From Hymenobacter terrenus (GTDB lineage: Bacteria; Bacteroidota; Bacteroidia; Cytophagales; Hymenobacteraceae), in NCBI RefSeq assembly GCF_000972495.1, contig NZ_LATM01000006.1, forward strand, positions 1 to 64,000: a DNA stretch of 64,000 bases, read 5' to 3'. The translations under genes and the position numbers were made by a program. Within the stretch, counting starts at the first letter, position 1; the number at the start of each line of letters is the position of its first letter. Positions 26,548-35,435 of this stretch are shown in pieces. The notes beneath the pieces are model-generated. The model was not told the origin of the DNA. It ran no database searches and saw only the letters and a list, made by a program, of their open reading frames with translations.

Positions 26548-27594
26548 CTACTCTGTCGTCAGCGGCTCGTCTACCAGCGCTTCTGCTTCGGTTAGCACAC
26601 TGCCTTTGTCGGCTGCCGCCACTGCTACGAAGCTGATGCCACCCATCACCACCACCAGCAGCGTTTGGGCGCCATGAACGACCAGCGCGTAAGCAATACC
26701 GGCCTCCTTGCTCACTCCATACACCAGCAGAATGCCCTGCACCATCACATGGAATGGCCCGATGCCCCCCGCCACCGGCGCCGCCATGCCAAATGCCCCG
26801 AAGGTTAGCACCGCCAGTCCCGCCCGCATGTCGAGGGTATAGGTTTCGGGAAAGCAGAAGAAGGCCAAGTAGTCCATCAGGTAGTACACGGTCCAGGTAA
26901 ATACCGTGTGCAACAGAAATACTCCCTTCCGCTCCATCTTCAGCACGCTGAAGGCGCCCGCCAGCAGACCCTTCACAAAGAGCACGGCCTTGTTGAAAAA
27001 GACATTTTGCCGCAGCCGCTCCAGATTGCGAATCAGTGCGTAGCCCGCCGTGAGCAACAGCACCGCCCCGATGATGGCGGCAACGAGCAGCGGCGTCCGG
27101 TTGCGAGCCAGCGTGTCGTAGTTACTCCCCAGCAACTGTTTGGTTACGAAGGACCAGAACGTATTGAAGTCCAATAGCAGGATGGTACCCAGCAAGCTTA
27201 AAAGCACCAGCACATCAATTACCCGCTCCGTGACCACCGTGCCCAGCGCTACCTGCACTGGCACGCTGCTCGTGCGCCGCAGCACCGAGCAACGGATAAC
27301 TTCACCCATGCGGGGCAGCACAAGGTTAGCCAAATAGCCCACCATCATAGCATGGTACACCGGCCAATACGCAGCCGGGGTTTGCGAAGCATTGAGCTGC
27401 ATCTGCCACCGATAAGCCCGGCTCAAGTAGCCCAGCACCGACAGCGTAAGCGTGAGGGAGAGCCAGAAATAGTTGGCCGTGGCGATGTAGTGACCAATGC
27501 GCGACAAGTCCTGCCCACGTACCGCGTACCACATCAGCGCCGCCGAAATACTCAGCAGCAACACGTATTTTAGAATAGTAAGGAAGGCTTTCAA
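26548..27594 (-). CDS. Lysylphosphatidylglycerol synthase-like transmembrane (flippase-like) protein
   Basis: An integral membrane protein of about 348 residues with around eight helices, of the UPF0104 / LPG synthase TM family. Conserved segments are MVGYLANLVLPRMGEVIRCSVL and AAPVAGGIGPFHVMVQGILLVYGVS. The fused synthetase domain of MprF is absent, so a lipid or glycan flippase-type role is more likely than lysyl transfer. The start is uncertain: a TTG at 27594 (LKAFLTILKYVLLL) gives a normal N-terminus, while a GTG at 27666 would overlap the panC stop by 4 bases and add 24 unusual residues. Confidence 0.8.
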   Translation of the reverse strand: MKAFLTILKYVLLLSISAALMWYAVRGQDLSRIGHYIATANYFWLSLTLTLSVLGYLSRAYRWQMQLNASQTPAAYWPVYHAMMVGYLANLVLPRMGEVIRCSVLRRTSSVPVQVALGTVVTERVIDVLVLLSLLGTILLLDFNTFWSFVTKQLLGSNYDTLARNRTPLLVAAIIGAVLLLTAGYALIRNLERLRQNVFFNKAVLFVKGLLAGAFSVLKMERKGVFLLHTVFTWTVYYLMDYLAFFCFPETYTLDMRAGLAVLTFGAFGMAAPVAGGIGPFHVMVQGILLVYGVSKEAGIAYALVVHGAQTLLVVVMGGISFVAVAAADKGSVLTEAEALVDEPLTTE

Positions 27595-27662
27595 AGCAAC
27601 AAGGGTGACCCTAAATGGACAACAAATAAGTGGACAAAGGTAAACCGCGCGTCCTCGTTGGC

Positions 27663-28511
27663 TCACGCGTCTACTACCACGTTGTCAATCAGCCTCACGC
27701 CACCCAGATGAGCCGCCAGGCACAGCACCACGGCCCGGCCCGGCTGGTATTCTACCAGCGGCTGGAGAGTTTGGGCGTCGGCCACCTCCACATACTCAGG
27801 CGTCAGGAGCGGCTCGCGTGCCAAAGTAGCCTCGGCCTCGGCCTGCACCTGCGCGGGCGACACACCCTGCCGCACCTGCGCTGCTGCCGCCACCAAGACC
27901 TGATACAAGAGCGGCGCGGCGGCCCGGGCGGCCGCGTCGAGCCGACGGTTGCGCGACGACATGGCTAGCCCGTCGGCCTCGCGAATGGTGGGGCAAGCCA
28001 CTATTTCCAGATCAAACGACAAATCGGCGACCAATTGGCGAATAATGGCTACCTGCTGCCAGTCCTTCTGCCCAAAGTACGCTCGGTGCGGACGCGCCAT
28101 GTGAAAAATTTTACTCACCACGGTGGCCACGCCATTGAAATGGCCAGGTCGGTGGGCCCCTTCCATTACCCGCTCCAAGGCACCAAAGTCGAACCGAAGC
28201 ACCGCAGGCTGGGGATATATTTCCTCCACCGACGGTACGAATAGTGCCGTGCAGCCGGCTGGCCCCAGCAACTCCGCATCGGCCTCCGGCACGCGAGGAT
28301 ACAGTCGAAAATCCTCGGCATTATTGAATTGCGTGGGATTGACAAAAATGGTGGTCACCACTTCGTTACATTCGGCGCGGGCCGCCTGCACCAGTTGAAG
28401 ATGGCCGGCGTGCAAGGCTCCCATGGTGGGTACGAGGCCCACACGGTGGCCCGCCCGACGGGCTTGTTCGGTGTAAGCTTGCAACCCAGCGGCGGTGGTT
28501 AGTATCTGCAT
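27663..28511 (-). CDS. panC: Pantothenate synthetase
   Basis: Condenses pantoate and beta-alanine with ATP to give pantothenate, feeding the CoA pathway that ends in coaE at 5122. The 282-residue protein starts MQILTTAAGLQAY; PTMGALHAGHLQLV (about residues 28-41) contains the HxGH-type motif, followed by TTIFVNPTQFNNAEDF, YFGQKDWQQVAIIRQLV and AMSSRNRRLD (KMSxS-equivalent). The start at 28511 is preferred over an upstream in-frame ATG. Divergent from the glycogen-synthase-like gene. Confidence 0.95.
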   Translation of the reverse strand: MQILTTAAGLQAYTEQARRAGHRVGLVPTMGALHAGHLQLVQAARAECNEVVTTIFVNPTQFNNAEDFRLYPRVPEADAELLGPAGCTALFVPSVEEIYPQPAVLRFDFGALERVMEGAHRPGHFNGVATVVSKIFHMARPHRAYFGQKDWQQVAIIRQLVADLSFDLEIVACPTIREADGLAMSSRNRRLDAAARAAAPLLYQVLVAAAAQVRQGVSPAQVQAEAEATLAREPLLTPEYVEVADAQTLQPLVEYQPGRAVVLCLAAHLGGVRLIDNVVVDA

Positions 28512-28553
28512 AGAGGAGGAAGGCAATTGGAACGGCCCTCGAGGTAGCTTTTA

Positions 28554-28584
28554 TTGAATTTCCGCTCAAAATTGTTTAATTTTG
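28554..28584 (+). promoter_or_regulatory. Bacteroidota promoter of the glycogen synthase-like gene
   Basis: TTG at 28554-28556 and TAATTTTG at 28577-28584, separated by 20 bases, match the -33 and -7 elements used by the Bacteroidota primary sigma factor. The start codon is 47 bases after the -7 box. Confidence 0.7.
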
Positions 28585-28630
28585 TGCACCCATAGTATGG
28601 CCCTGTTCCATTCTCCTTCTATAATCCCCT

Positions 28631-29443
28631 ATGTCGAAGCTACGCATCCTCTACGCGGCCACCGAAATTGACCCGTTTCTCCAGACCACCAAAGTGGCTG
28701 AAATGCTGCGTCGGCTCCCCGCCAGCATGCAGGAAATGGGCTGCGAAATTCGAATTTTCGTGCCGCGTTTTGGTATTATCAATGAGCGCAAAAATCGGTT
28801 GCACGAAGTAGTGCGCCTTTCGGGTATCAATATTGCCGTGGGCGACGATGAAAAGCCTTTGGTCATCAAAGTAGCTTCGATTCCGACGGCAAAGTTGCAA
28901 GTTTATTTCATCGATAACGAAGATTATTTTCATCGCAAGTCGGCTTTGGTCGACAAAAACGATAAGTTTTACGCTGATAATGATGAGCGCGCCATCTTTT
29001 TTTGCAAAGGTGTACTCGAAACGGTAAAGAAGCTGGGCTGGTCGCCCAATATCGTACACTGCTCCGATTGGATGACGGGTTTGATTCCGCTCTATCTGAA
29101 AACGACTTACAAAAAGGACCCGGTGTTTAAGGATGCCAAATCGGTTTTTTCAATTTATAACAACGAATTTGCCGACAAATTTGAAGGTAATATTCTCGAA
29201 AAGGCCAAGATGCTCGACATCGATGACCAGATGCTGGCTTCGCTGAAATCGGCCGATTTCAGCGGGTTCATCAAAATGGGCATGGAATACGCCGACACCG
29301 TGGTGCGGTCCGACGAGGATTTCAGCGAAAATATGAATGGCATGTTTCATGAATACGCCCTTCACAACCGGCTCAGTCAGGTAGCCACCGACGAAAACCT
29401 GCACTCTTCTTACCTAGCGCTTTACAATGAATTGGCTAACTAG
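28631..29443 (+). CDS. Glycogen/starch synthase catalytic-domain protein (GT5 N-terminal type)
   Basis: A 270-residue protein matching only the N-terminal (starch synthase catalytic) half of glycosyltransferase family 5: LRILYAATEIDPFLQTTKVA, GCEIRIFVPRFGIINERKNR, PNIVHCSDWMTGLIPLYLK, and VFSIYNNEFADKFEGNILE. The C-terminal nucleotide-sugar-binding half of a full 470-residue glycogen synthase is missing, as in the short homologues that lie before DUF4270 and glmS in other Bacteroidota. Sugar transfer by this protein alone is therefore doubtful. Codon and base composition are more AT-rich than neighbours. It overlaps the next gene by 17 bases. Confidence 0.88.
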   Translation: MSKLRILYAATEIDPFLQTTKVAEMLRRLPASMQEMGCEIRIFVPRFGIINERKNRLHEVVRLSGINIAVGDDEKPLVIKVASIPTAKLQVYFIDNEDYFHRKSALVDKNDKFYADNDERAIFFCKGVLETVKKLGWSPNIVHCSDWMTGLIPLYLKTTYKKDPVFKDAKSVFSIYNNEFADKFEGNILEKAKMLDIDDQMLASLKSADFSGFIKMGMEYADTVVRSDEDFSENMNGMFHEYALHNRLSQVATDENLHSSYLALYNELAN

Positions 29444-30923
29444 CCGTTGTGCTCCCCTGGCCGCTCTGGCTGCTCTCACTTTGGCCGGTTGCGACAAAGG
29501 CACCGACCTGAATGTAGACCTGCCCGACACCACAGCTATCAGCACTCAATATCAGGACTTTTCCTTGGATGTAGCCACCGTGCGCCTAAGCCCGGTGCAA
29601 ACCCTCAAAACGGACCACTACCTAGTAGGTCGCTTGGCCGATAATATTGCGGGCACCACCGAAGCTCGTGCCTACCTCAACGTGGTGGTTGGCAGCTCTA
29701 ACGACTCCCTTCCCTCAAAATTCACGGCTCCAATCCTGGATTCGGTCGCGATTGTAATGGGATTTGATAAGGTGAACGGCAGTTCCTCCACGCCCGTCCG
29801 GTTCGATGTATTCAGCCTGCAAGCGCCACTGGATGAGCGACAAGGATACAATAGCACCTCGCCGGCGCCGGCCACGAATACCTCTACACCGCTAGGCCGA
29901 AACATCGCCAGCCGCCTCGACCGTACGGTGCAGATAGTGACGGATACGAGCACAACGCCAGATACGAAAACCGCAGTAGCCGACCCAACCATTCGCCTAG
30001 TGATGCAGCGCACTGCCGCGGTAGTGGCACCGTTTACACCTGCCCCAGCCGTTCCGTCGCCCTTCTTCGAGCGTATCTTCAACACCGCCCTGCGCGGGAG
30101 CAGCTTCACGCAGGCTCAACTCGACGCGGAGCTGAAAGGCGTGGCCCTTGAGCCCAGCGCTGGCTACTCGAGTAGCATTCTCAGCTTTGGGCGTTCGTAC
30201 AACGCGCGGCTGGCTTTCTTTTTCCACAATAATGGGGCTTCTACACCCGCGCTACAACGGAAGTGGCATTCGTATTCCGTCTTTTTCGGCCCGGTATTCA
30301 GTGGCGGAAACGGAAACACGAGCAATGACCCCCGCTATTTTACCCAAATAAAAAACGACCTGACCAGCACGCCGCTCAGCCCGCTGAGTGATGTCACGAA
30401 GGCCGTGCCCTATGATTTGCTGAATGGTGCCAGCTACTTGCAGGAGGGCACAGGGCTTGGCACTCGCGTGACCTTCAAAGGTCTAGAGCAACTGCAGCAG
30501 CTAGCGGCAGCCGGACTTACAATTAACCGCGCCGAAATCCGGGTACCGGTGAAGCCCTTTAGCAACGCTCTCTTTTCAAACCCCAGCCTTATTTACGCTG
30601 TGGAAGTAGACGCTAACAACAGCGTGTTGAAACGGACGATTAATTTCCTTCCGGTTGACCGAGTAGTGCAAGCTGATGGCACCGATCCGCTGACCAACAA
30701 CCGTCCTGCTACGGCCGGCCTGCAAGATGTGGCATCGACACAGCCATTCTATAATTTATTGATTACCAGTTACTTGCAAGCTTATCTAACCAATAAGCTC
30801 GACGGCAACCCTGCTTCTCTCGTATTGGTGCCGAATACCCGCTTCTCCTCCTCCCTATCACTGAACCGTGCCGCCCTCGACGCTGCCCAGGTTAGTTTGC
30901 GCGTGTACTATTCCAAACGGTAG
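29427..30923 (+). CDS. DUF4270 lipoprotein
   Basis: A 498-residue exported protein with a lipoprotein signal: ALAALTLAGCDKG, cysteine at about residue 22. The DUF4270 family is specific to Bacteroidota, predicted to be surface or outer-membrane located and of unknown function; the gene is usually between the short glycogen synthase gene and glmS, as here. Typical segments include DHYLVGRLADNIAGTTEARA and the C-terminal LYFS-like RVYYSKR. Its ATG lies 17 bases inside the preceding gene, so translation is probably coupled. Confidence 0.9.
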   Translation: MNWLTSRCAPLAALAALTLAGCDKGTDLNVDLPDTTAISTQYQDFSLDVATVRLSPVQTLKTDHYLVGRLADNIAGTTEARAYLNVVVGSSNDSLPSKFTAPILDSVAIVMGFDKVNGSSSTPVRFDVFSLQAPLDERQGYNSTSPAPATNTSTPLGRNIASRLDRTVQIVTDTSTTPDTKTAVADPTIRLVMQRTAAVVAPFTPAPAVPSPFFERIFNTALRGSSFTQAQLDAELKGVALEPSAGYSSSILSFGRSYNARLAFFFHNNGASTPALQRKWHSYSVFFGPVFSGGNGNTSNDPRYFTQIKNDLTSTPLSPLSDVTKAVPYDLLNGASYLQEGTGLGTRVTFKGLEQLQQLAAAGLTINRAEIRVPVKPFSNALFSNPSLIYAVEVDANNSVLKRTINFLPVDRVVQADGTDPLTNNRPATAGLQDVASTQPFYNLLITSYLQAYLTNKLDGNPASLVLVPNTRFSSSLSLNRAALDAAQVSLRVYYSKR

Positions 30924-30985
30924 TGTCTTTACCGTCAGTGAGCTGACTCTTATTTTATTTCCTTAAATACTTAACCCTTCTTGCC

Positions 30986-32821
30986 ATGTGCGGCATTGTT
31001 GCTTACCTGGGCCATCGTGAGGCCTGTCCTATTATCCTCAAAGGTTTGCGTCGCCTCGAATACCGCGGCTACGATTCCGCCGGAGTAGCGCTGCTAAATG
31101 GCGAGTTGAACGTTTATAAAAAGAAAGGTAAAGTCAGTGACCTAGAGACGTTTATTGCGAAAAAAGATACGCACGCCAAAGTAGGCATGGGCCACACGCG
31201 CTGGGCCACGCACGGCGAGCCTAATGATGAGAATGCCCACCCGCACTACTCGACCTCAGAGCGCATTGCCATTATCCACAATGGTATTATTGAGAACTAC
31301 GCGGCACTGAAAACGCACTTAGAGAAGCAGGGACATGTGTTCCAATCTGATACGGACACAGAAGTGTTCGTTAATCTAATTGAAGAGATTCAGAAACAAA
31401 ACGTCTGCACCCTAGAAGAAGCCGTGCGCCTGGCCCTGCACGAAGTGGTAGGTGCTTATGCCATCGTGGTGCTCAGCAAAGATGCTCCCAACCAACTCAT
31501 TGCTGCCCGCAAAGGCTCGCCGATGGTGATTGGCATTGGCGAAGGCGAGTTCTTCATTGCTTCGGATGCCACGCCGATTATTGAGTATACCAACGAAGTG
31601 GTGTATGTGAATGACTACGAAGTAGTAGTTATCCGCGATGGGCAGTTGGAGATTCGCACCCGGGAAGATGTAAGCCAAACGCCCTACATCCAGAAGCTGG
31701 AAATGGAGTTGGACAGCATCGAGAAAGGTGGCTTCGAGCACTTCATGCTGAAAGAGATTTTTGAGCAGCCGCGCTCCATCCTGGACTCCATGCGCGGGCG
31801 CCTGGAGCTAGGCGGCAGCCACCTGAATATGGGCGGCATCCGGGCCTACGAGCAGAAGTTTGTGAATGCTCAGCGCATCATTATCGTAGCCTGCGGCACC
31901 TCGTGGCACGCCGGCTTGGTGGCTGAGTATCTGATTGAGGACTTGGCCCGCATTCCGGTGGAAGTGGAATACGCCTCGGAGTTCCGCTACCGCAACCCTA
32001 TCATTACGGAGCGTGATATTGTAATTGCCATTTCACAAAGTGGGGAGACGGCCGATACGCTGGCCGCCATTGAGTTAGCTAAGAGTAAGGGAGCCACTAT
32101 CTTCGGCATTTGTAACGTGGTAGGCAGTAGTATTGCCCGCGCCACTGACGCCGGCGCCTATACTCACGCCGGCCCGGAAATTGGAGTGGCCTCGACCAAA
32201 GCTTTTACGGCTCAGGTAACTGTGCTGACGTTGCTGGCCATGATTATGGGGCAGAAGCGCGGCACCATTTCCGATACCAAGCTACGCGAGCTGATGGTGG
32301 AGCTAGACACGATTCCGGCTAAGGTGACCAAGGCTCTGGAGCTTGATATCGAAATCCAGGCCATTGCCGAAATCTTCAAGGATGCTTCTAACTTCCTGTA
32401 TCTGGGACGGGGCTACAACTTCCCCGTGGCGCTGGAGGGAGCATTGAAGCTCAAGGAAATCAGCTATATCCACGCTGAGGGCTACCCGGCTGCGGAGATG
32501 AAGCACGGCCCTATCGCTCTGATTGACGAGAACATGCCGATAGTGGTGATTGCCACCCGCGACAGCTCGTATGAAAAGGTGGTGAGCAATATTCAGGAGG
32601 TGAAAGCCCGCAAGGGGCGCATCATCGCGGTCGTGAGCGAGGGCGATACGGTGATTCCGGCCATGGCCGAATTCGTGATTGAAGTGCCCCACACCAGCGA
32701 AATCCTGATGCCACTGGTATCGGTGATACCTCTACAACTGCTGAGCTACCACATTGCCGTACTGCGCGGCTGTAACGTGGACCAACCCCGCAACTTGGCT
32801 AAGTCGGTAACGGTCGAATAA
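30986..32821 (+). CDS. glmS: Glutamine--fructose-6-phosphate aminotransferase (isomerising)
   Basis: Makes glucosamine-6-phosphate from fructose-6-phosphate and glutamine, the first step to UDP-GlcNAc for peptidoglycan and LPS. The 611-residue length is normal. The N-terminal class II amidotransferase begins MCGIVAYLGHREACPI, with catalytic Cys2 after Met removal and GHTRWATHGEP. Two SIS domains follow (CGTSWHAGLVAEYLIEDLAR, ISQSGETADTLAAIELAK, and GRGYNFPVALEGALKLKEIS), ending DQPRNLAKSVTVE. A strong terminator follows. Confidence 0.97.
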   Translation: MCGIVAYLGHREACPIILKGLRRLEYRGYDSAGVALLNGELNVYKKKGKVSDLETFIAKKDTHAKVGMGHTRWATHGEPNDENAHPHYSTSERIAIIHNGIIENYAALKTHLEKQGHVFQSDTDTEVFVNLIEEIQKQNVCTLEEAVRLALHEVVGAYAIVVLSKDAPNQLIAARKGSPMVIGIGEGEFFIASDATPIIEYTNEVVYVNDYEVVVIRDGQLEIRTREDVSQTPYIQKLEMELDSIEKGGFEHFMLKEIFEQPRSILDSMRGRLELGGSHLNMGGIRAYEQKFVNAQRIIIVACGTSWHAGLVAEYLIEDLARIPVEVEYASEFRYRNPIITERDIVIAISQSGETADTLAAIELAKSKGATIFGICNVVGSSIARATDAGAYTHAGPEIGVASTKAFTAQVTVLTLLAMIMGQKRGTISDTKLRELMVELDTIPAKVTKALELDIEIQAIAEIFKDASNFLYLGRGYNFPVALEGALKLKEISYIHAEGYPAAEMKHGPIALIDENMPIVVIATRDSSYEKVVSNIQEVKARKGRIIAVVSEGDTVIPAMAEFVIEVPHTSEILMPLVSVIPLQLLSYHIAVLRGCNVDQPRNLAKSVTVE

Positions 32822-32870
32822 GACCTAGTCGCTCGTTGTCAGCTATCAGCGTTTGCTGAAGATTTGCTAG

Positions 32871-32903
32871 AAGAGCCGGCCCAAACGGACCGGCTCTTTT
32901 TGT
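32871..32903 (+). terminator. Rho-independent terminator after glmS
   Basis: A 9-base stem AAGAGCCGG / CCGGCTCTT with a 10-base loop followed by TTTTTG, about 50 bases after the glmS stop. Confidence 0.8.
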
Positions 32904-32929
32904 TTGCTGGCAGGGAGCATTTTTGGCAG

Positions 32930-32958
32930 TTGCCAGGCTGATTTCGGTTGTTACTTTG
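32930..32958 (+). promoter_or_regulatory. Candidate Bacteroidota promoter of the RidA gene
   Basis: TTG at 32930-32932 and TTACTTTG at 32951-32958 (one mismatch to TAnnTTTG) are 18 bases apart; the RidA start follows 32 bases later. Confidence 0.5.
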
Positions 32959-32990
32959 GGGCCTCAACTTATAAATTTCTAGTTCAGCTC

Positions 32991-33377
32991 ATGGCTAATC
33001 AAATTATTCTCACCGATCAGGCTCCGGCTCCCATTGGTCCTTACTCGCAGGCCGTGCGGGCGGGCAACACCGTGTACGTTTCGGGGCAGATACCGTTGGA
33101 TGCGGGCGGGCAATTGGTACCCGGCGACGTGGCCGCTCAAACCCACCAAGTGCTGCGTAATCTGACCGCGGTGCTGGCGGCGGCGGGCCTCACGCTCACG
33201 GACGTGGTAAAATGCAGCATTTTCGTGAAAGACCTCGGCAATTTCGCCACTATTAACCAAGTGTACGGGTCGTATTTTGAAGATGCCACGGCGCCGGCCC
33301 GCGAAACGGTCGAGGTAAGCCGGCTGCCGCGCGATGTGGAGGTGGAAATCTCCTGCATTGCCGTGGGTGAGAGGTAG
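32991..33377 (+). CDS. RidA family deaminase
   Basis: A 128-residue RidA/YjgF/UK114 protein. The family hydrolyses reactive 2-aminoacrylate and other enamine/imine intermediates formed by PLP enzymes such as threonine dehydratase. Characteristic sequence: APIGPYSQAVRAGNTVYVSGQI, the ATINQVYGSYFED turn, and PARETVEVSRLPRDVEVEIS, whose arginine in PARxTV-type context binds the carboxylate. The ATG at 32991 is preferred over the open upstream extension, since a promoter lies within it. Confidence 0.95.
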   Translation: MANQIILTDQAPAPIGPYSQAVRAGNTVYVSGQIPLDAGGQLVPGDVAAQTHQVLRNLTAVLAAAGLTLTDVVKCSIFVKDLGNFATINQVYGSYFEDATAPARETVEVSRLPRDVEVEISCIAVGER

Positions 33378-33452
33378 TATCAGCTTGCCAGTGCCGGGTA
33401 ACTATTGCTGGGACAGCAGGCTAAAATGAGAACTGTACTCTATTCCTAATTC

Positions 33453-33644
33453 ATGAAAGAACTTGGACTCGGCTTGCTCATTATTGGGCTTATTTCGCTG
33501 GTGTTGCCATTTATCAACCCCAATATTCACTACGTTTTTCTGACGTGGATTGACCAGTGGGGACCCAGTGTGGCTTGGGGTATTCGGGGTGGAATCACGC
33601 TGCTAGGGCTAGTGCTCTGGCTGGGGTTTAAGAACCGGGAGTAA
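33453..33644 (+). CDS. Small two-helix membrane protein
   Basis: A 63-residue protein with two predicted membrane helices (about 4-22 and 42-59) separated by a short loop rich in Trp and Gly. No family with known function recognised. It follows the RidA gene by 75 bases and could share its transcript. Confidence 0.6.
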   Translation: MKELGLGLLIIGLISLVLPFINPNIHYVFLTWIDQWGPSVAWGIRGGITLLGLVLWLGFKNRE

Positions 33645-33766
33645 CCTAGGGCGCAGGGCCGCGAGCTGCAATTAGCGCAATTATTTGGGAGTGTCGGCCG
33701 TAGTTCTCGGTACTGGCTGGTATTCTGTGTGCTGCTTTAAGGAAGTTAGGTTGGGTGGACTCATAG

Positions 33767-33796
33767 AGCCGAGTTTATTAGCAAGCTCGGCTTTAA
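33767..33796 (+). terminator. Possible terminator after the small membrane protein gene
   Basis: Stem AGCCGAG / CTCGGCT with a 12-base loop followed by TTAA; only a short T-run, so moderate support. A second hairpin (CGCCTCCC / GGGAGGCG at 33830-33854) lies downstream, close to the start of the SDR gene. Confidence 0.45.
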
Positions 33797-33885
33797 CCAA
33801 CTCCTAGCCAGGGGCGTAGTCTGAATCAGCGCCTCCCGCACGTAGTGGGAGGCGCGTTCACGAATCAGAACCAAGCACTACCCCA

Positions 33886-34749
33886 ATGGAAAGCAAACCC
33901 ACGTCCCTGCCTCCTCAGCAGCAAGGCCAACAGCCCGGCCTCGAAGAAGAAATGACGCCACAGCCAGAGTATATCCGCCCCAATTACCGGGGCAGCGGCA
34001 AGCTGCAAGACAAAGTGGCCCTCATCACGGGCGGCGACTCCGGTATTGGCCGCGCAATAGCCGTGCATTATGCCCGCGAAGGCGCCGACGTGGCCATCAC
34101 CTATAAGCCCGAGGAAGAGGAAGACGCCTACGCTACTCGCCAACTGGTGGAAGGCGAAGGCCGCCGCTGCCTGACCATCGCCGGTGACCTACGCGACCCA
34201 GATTTCTGCGAGCAGATTGTGGAGCAAACCGTGCGGGAGCTGGGCCGCCTCAACATTGTGGTGAGCAATGCCGCCGAGCAGTTTGTGAGCACCGACGTAG
34301 CAGAGCTGCCGATGGAGCAGTTTGAGGACACCTTCCAAGTCAACTTCTTCGCGATGGTACGGGTAGTGAAGGCAGCCCTCCAACACCTGCACGAAGGCGA
34401 CTCCATCATTGCCACGTCTTCCGTCAACGCCTACCGCGGCAACCAGCAACTGGTGGATTACACGGCAACGAAGGGCGCCATCACGGCCTACATTCGCTCT
34501 ATCTCGCAGCAGCTGGCCGAGAAGAAAATCCGGGCCAATAGTGTAGCGCCGGGACCCATCTGGACGCCGCTCATCCCGGCCAGCTTCCCGGCCGAGAAGG
34601 TAGCTTCTTTTGGACAGGACACAACTATGAAGCGGCCGGGGCAACCCTCGGAAGTAGCGCCGGCTTTCGTATTTCTCGCCTCGGAGGATGCTTCCTATAT
34701 CACCGGCCAGGCCATTCACCCCAACGGTGGCGAAGTACTGAACACCTAA
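33886..34749 (+). CDS. SDR family oxidoreductase
   Basis: A 287-residue short-chain dehydrogenase of the GsiB/YghA-like branch with an N-terminal extension (about 1-45, Pro/Gln-rich). Rossmann motif VALITGGDSGIGRAIAVHYA, then LRDPDFCEQIVEQ, NAAEQF, and the catalytic set Ser (SSVNAY), Tyr-x-x-x-Lys (DYTATKGA). It ends with GQAIHPNGGEVLNT, the typical C-terminus. Substrate is unknown; homologues are often general-stress proteins. Confidence 0.92.
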   Translation: MESKPTSLPPQQQGQQPGLEEEMTPQPEYIRPNYRGSGKLQDKVALITGGDSGIGRAIAVHYAREGADVAITYKPEEEEDAYATRQLVEGEGRRCLTIAGDLRDPDFCEQIVEQTVRELGRLNIVVSNAAEQFVSTDVAELPMEQFEDTFQVNFFAMVRVVKAALQHLHEGDSIIATSSVNAYRGNQQLVDYTATKGAITAYIRSISQQLAEKKIRANSVAPGPIWTPLIPASFPAEKVASFGQDTTMKRPGQPSEVAPAFVFLASEDASYITGQAIHPNGGEVLNT

Positions 34750-34826
34750 GCACTGGTGGCGGGCAAATCAGCTGGCTTCGTTGGCTGGTTTGCTCACGGC
34801 CAATGGCTTAGTGAAGCCTCCTGGGT

Positions 34827-34846
34827 CGCGGAGCGAAGGCTCCGCG
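34827..34846. repeat. Short palindrome, CGCGGAGC type
   Basis: CGCGGAGC and GCTCCGCG separated by GAAG form a perfect 8-base stem. The exact reverse complement occurs at 35513-35532 on the other side of the broken esterase gene, and a degraded copy lies at about 35575-35594. These look like a dispersed REP-like family. Confidence 0.6.
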
Positions 34847-34873
34847 CTACAGTAAACGGATTTCGTTTTAGTG

Positions 34874-35092
34874 ATGGCTACTTTGCTTCCTGCCTATCCT
34901 CTGCGTACTGCGGCTGACTTTGACCCTTTGCTGGCAGCTATCGGTGATGCCCGCGTAGTGCTGCTGGGCGAAGCTTCGCACGGCACCCACGAATATTACA
35001 CATGGCGCACGGCCTTGAGCAAGCGGCTGATTAAGGAGAAGGGCTATCAGTTTATTGCCGTGGAAGGCGACTGGCCGCATAGCGGCTCATGA
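34874..35092 (+). pseudogene. Erythromycin esterase family protein, N-terminal remnant
   Basis: The first 68 codons encode a good N-terminus of an erythromycin esterase-like protein: LLPAYPLRTAADFDPLLAAI, then VVLLGEASHGTHEYYTWRTA with the conserved Glu and His of the active site, and QFIAVEGDWP. After Pro 68 (about 35077) the reading frame enters an IS3-type remnant and stops after HSGS. The family is normally around 400-450 residues. The natural C-terminus (PLAIHPQEKGPPDLYPWGE) reappears in frame-like form at 35436-35502 beyond the IS piece. Most of the gene, including the remaining active-site residues, is lost, so it is non-functional. Confidence 0.85.
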
Positions 35093-35435
35093 CTGGGGGA
35101 GCTGGGAAAAGATGGTCACGACTTTTTTTAAAATATCGCGCTCCATTTCCACGCGCTTGAGTTCGGCGCGTAGCCGTTTGATTTCGTCGCGCTCCGCGCT
35201 GCTGGGCACGGCCTGTTCTAGCGCCTGGCGCTGCCAACGGCCAAGCAAGGCCGGCGAAATGCCTTGGGCCCGGGCCACGTCCGTTTGTCGGGTCCCGGCC
35301 GCCACCTGGCGCACGCACTCGGCCTTAAAGGCGGGCGTGTATTTTTTGCGGATGGTGGGCAACCCACCAGGATTCAGTTTTTCGTTCATGGGCAGCGGAA
35401 GTTAAGGCTTCTCGCTGTCCGTTTCAGCTAGACCA
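35080..35435 (-). mobile_element. IS3-family insertion sequence remnant (orfA end only)
   Basis: Contains an intact orfA (35087-35389, reverse) but no orfB. The likely left terminus is at 35435: read on the reverse strand it begins TGGTCTAGCTGAAACGGACA, similar in style to IS3-family ends, and just beyond it the esterase coding sequence resumes. The other end is missing: it passes directly into esterase codon 68. The element has therefore lost orfB and its right end together with the central part of the esterase gene. Confidence 0.75.
35087..35389 (-). CDS. IS3-family transposase OrfA (helix-turn-helix)
   Basis: A 100-residue protein with the IS3 OrfA layout: KKYTPAFKAECVRQVAAGTR, a helix-turn-helix (QTDVARAQGISPALLGRWQR), and a C-terminal leucine zipper (EIKRLRAELKRVEMERDILK) ending KKVVTIFSQLPQS. 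In a complete element, OrfB with the DDE catalytic residues would be made by frameshifting at the end of OrfA; no orfB is present, so this protein cannot transpose the element by itself. Confidence 0.85.
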   Translation of the reverse strand: MNEKLNPGGLPTIRKKYTPAFKAECVRQVAAGTRQTDVARAQGISPALLGRWQRQALEQAVPSSAERDEIKRLRAELKRVEMERDILKKVVTIFSQLPQS

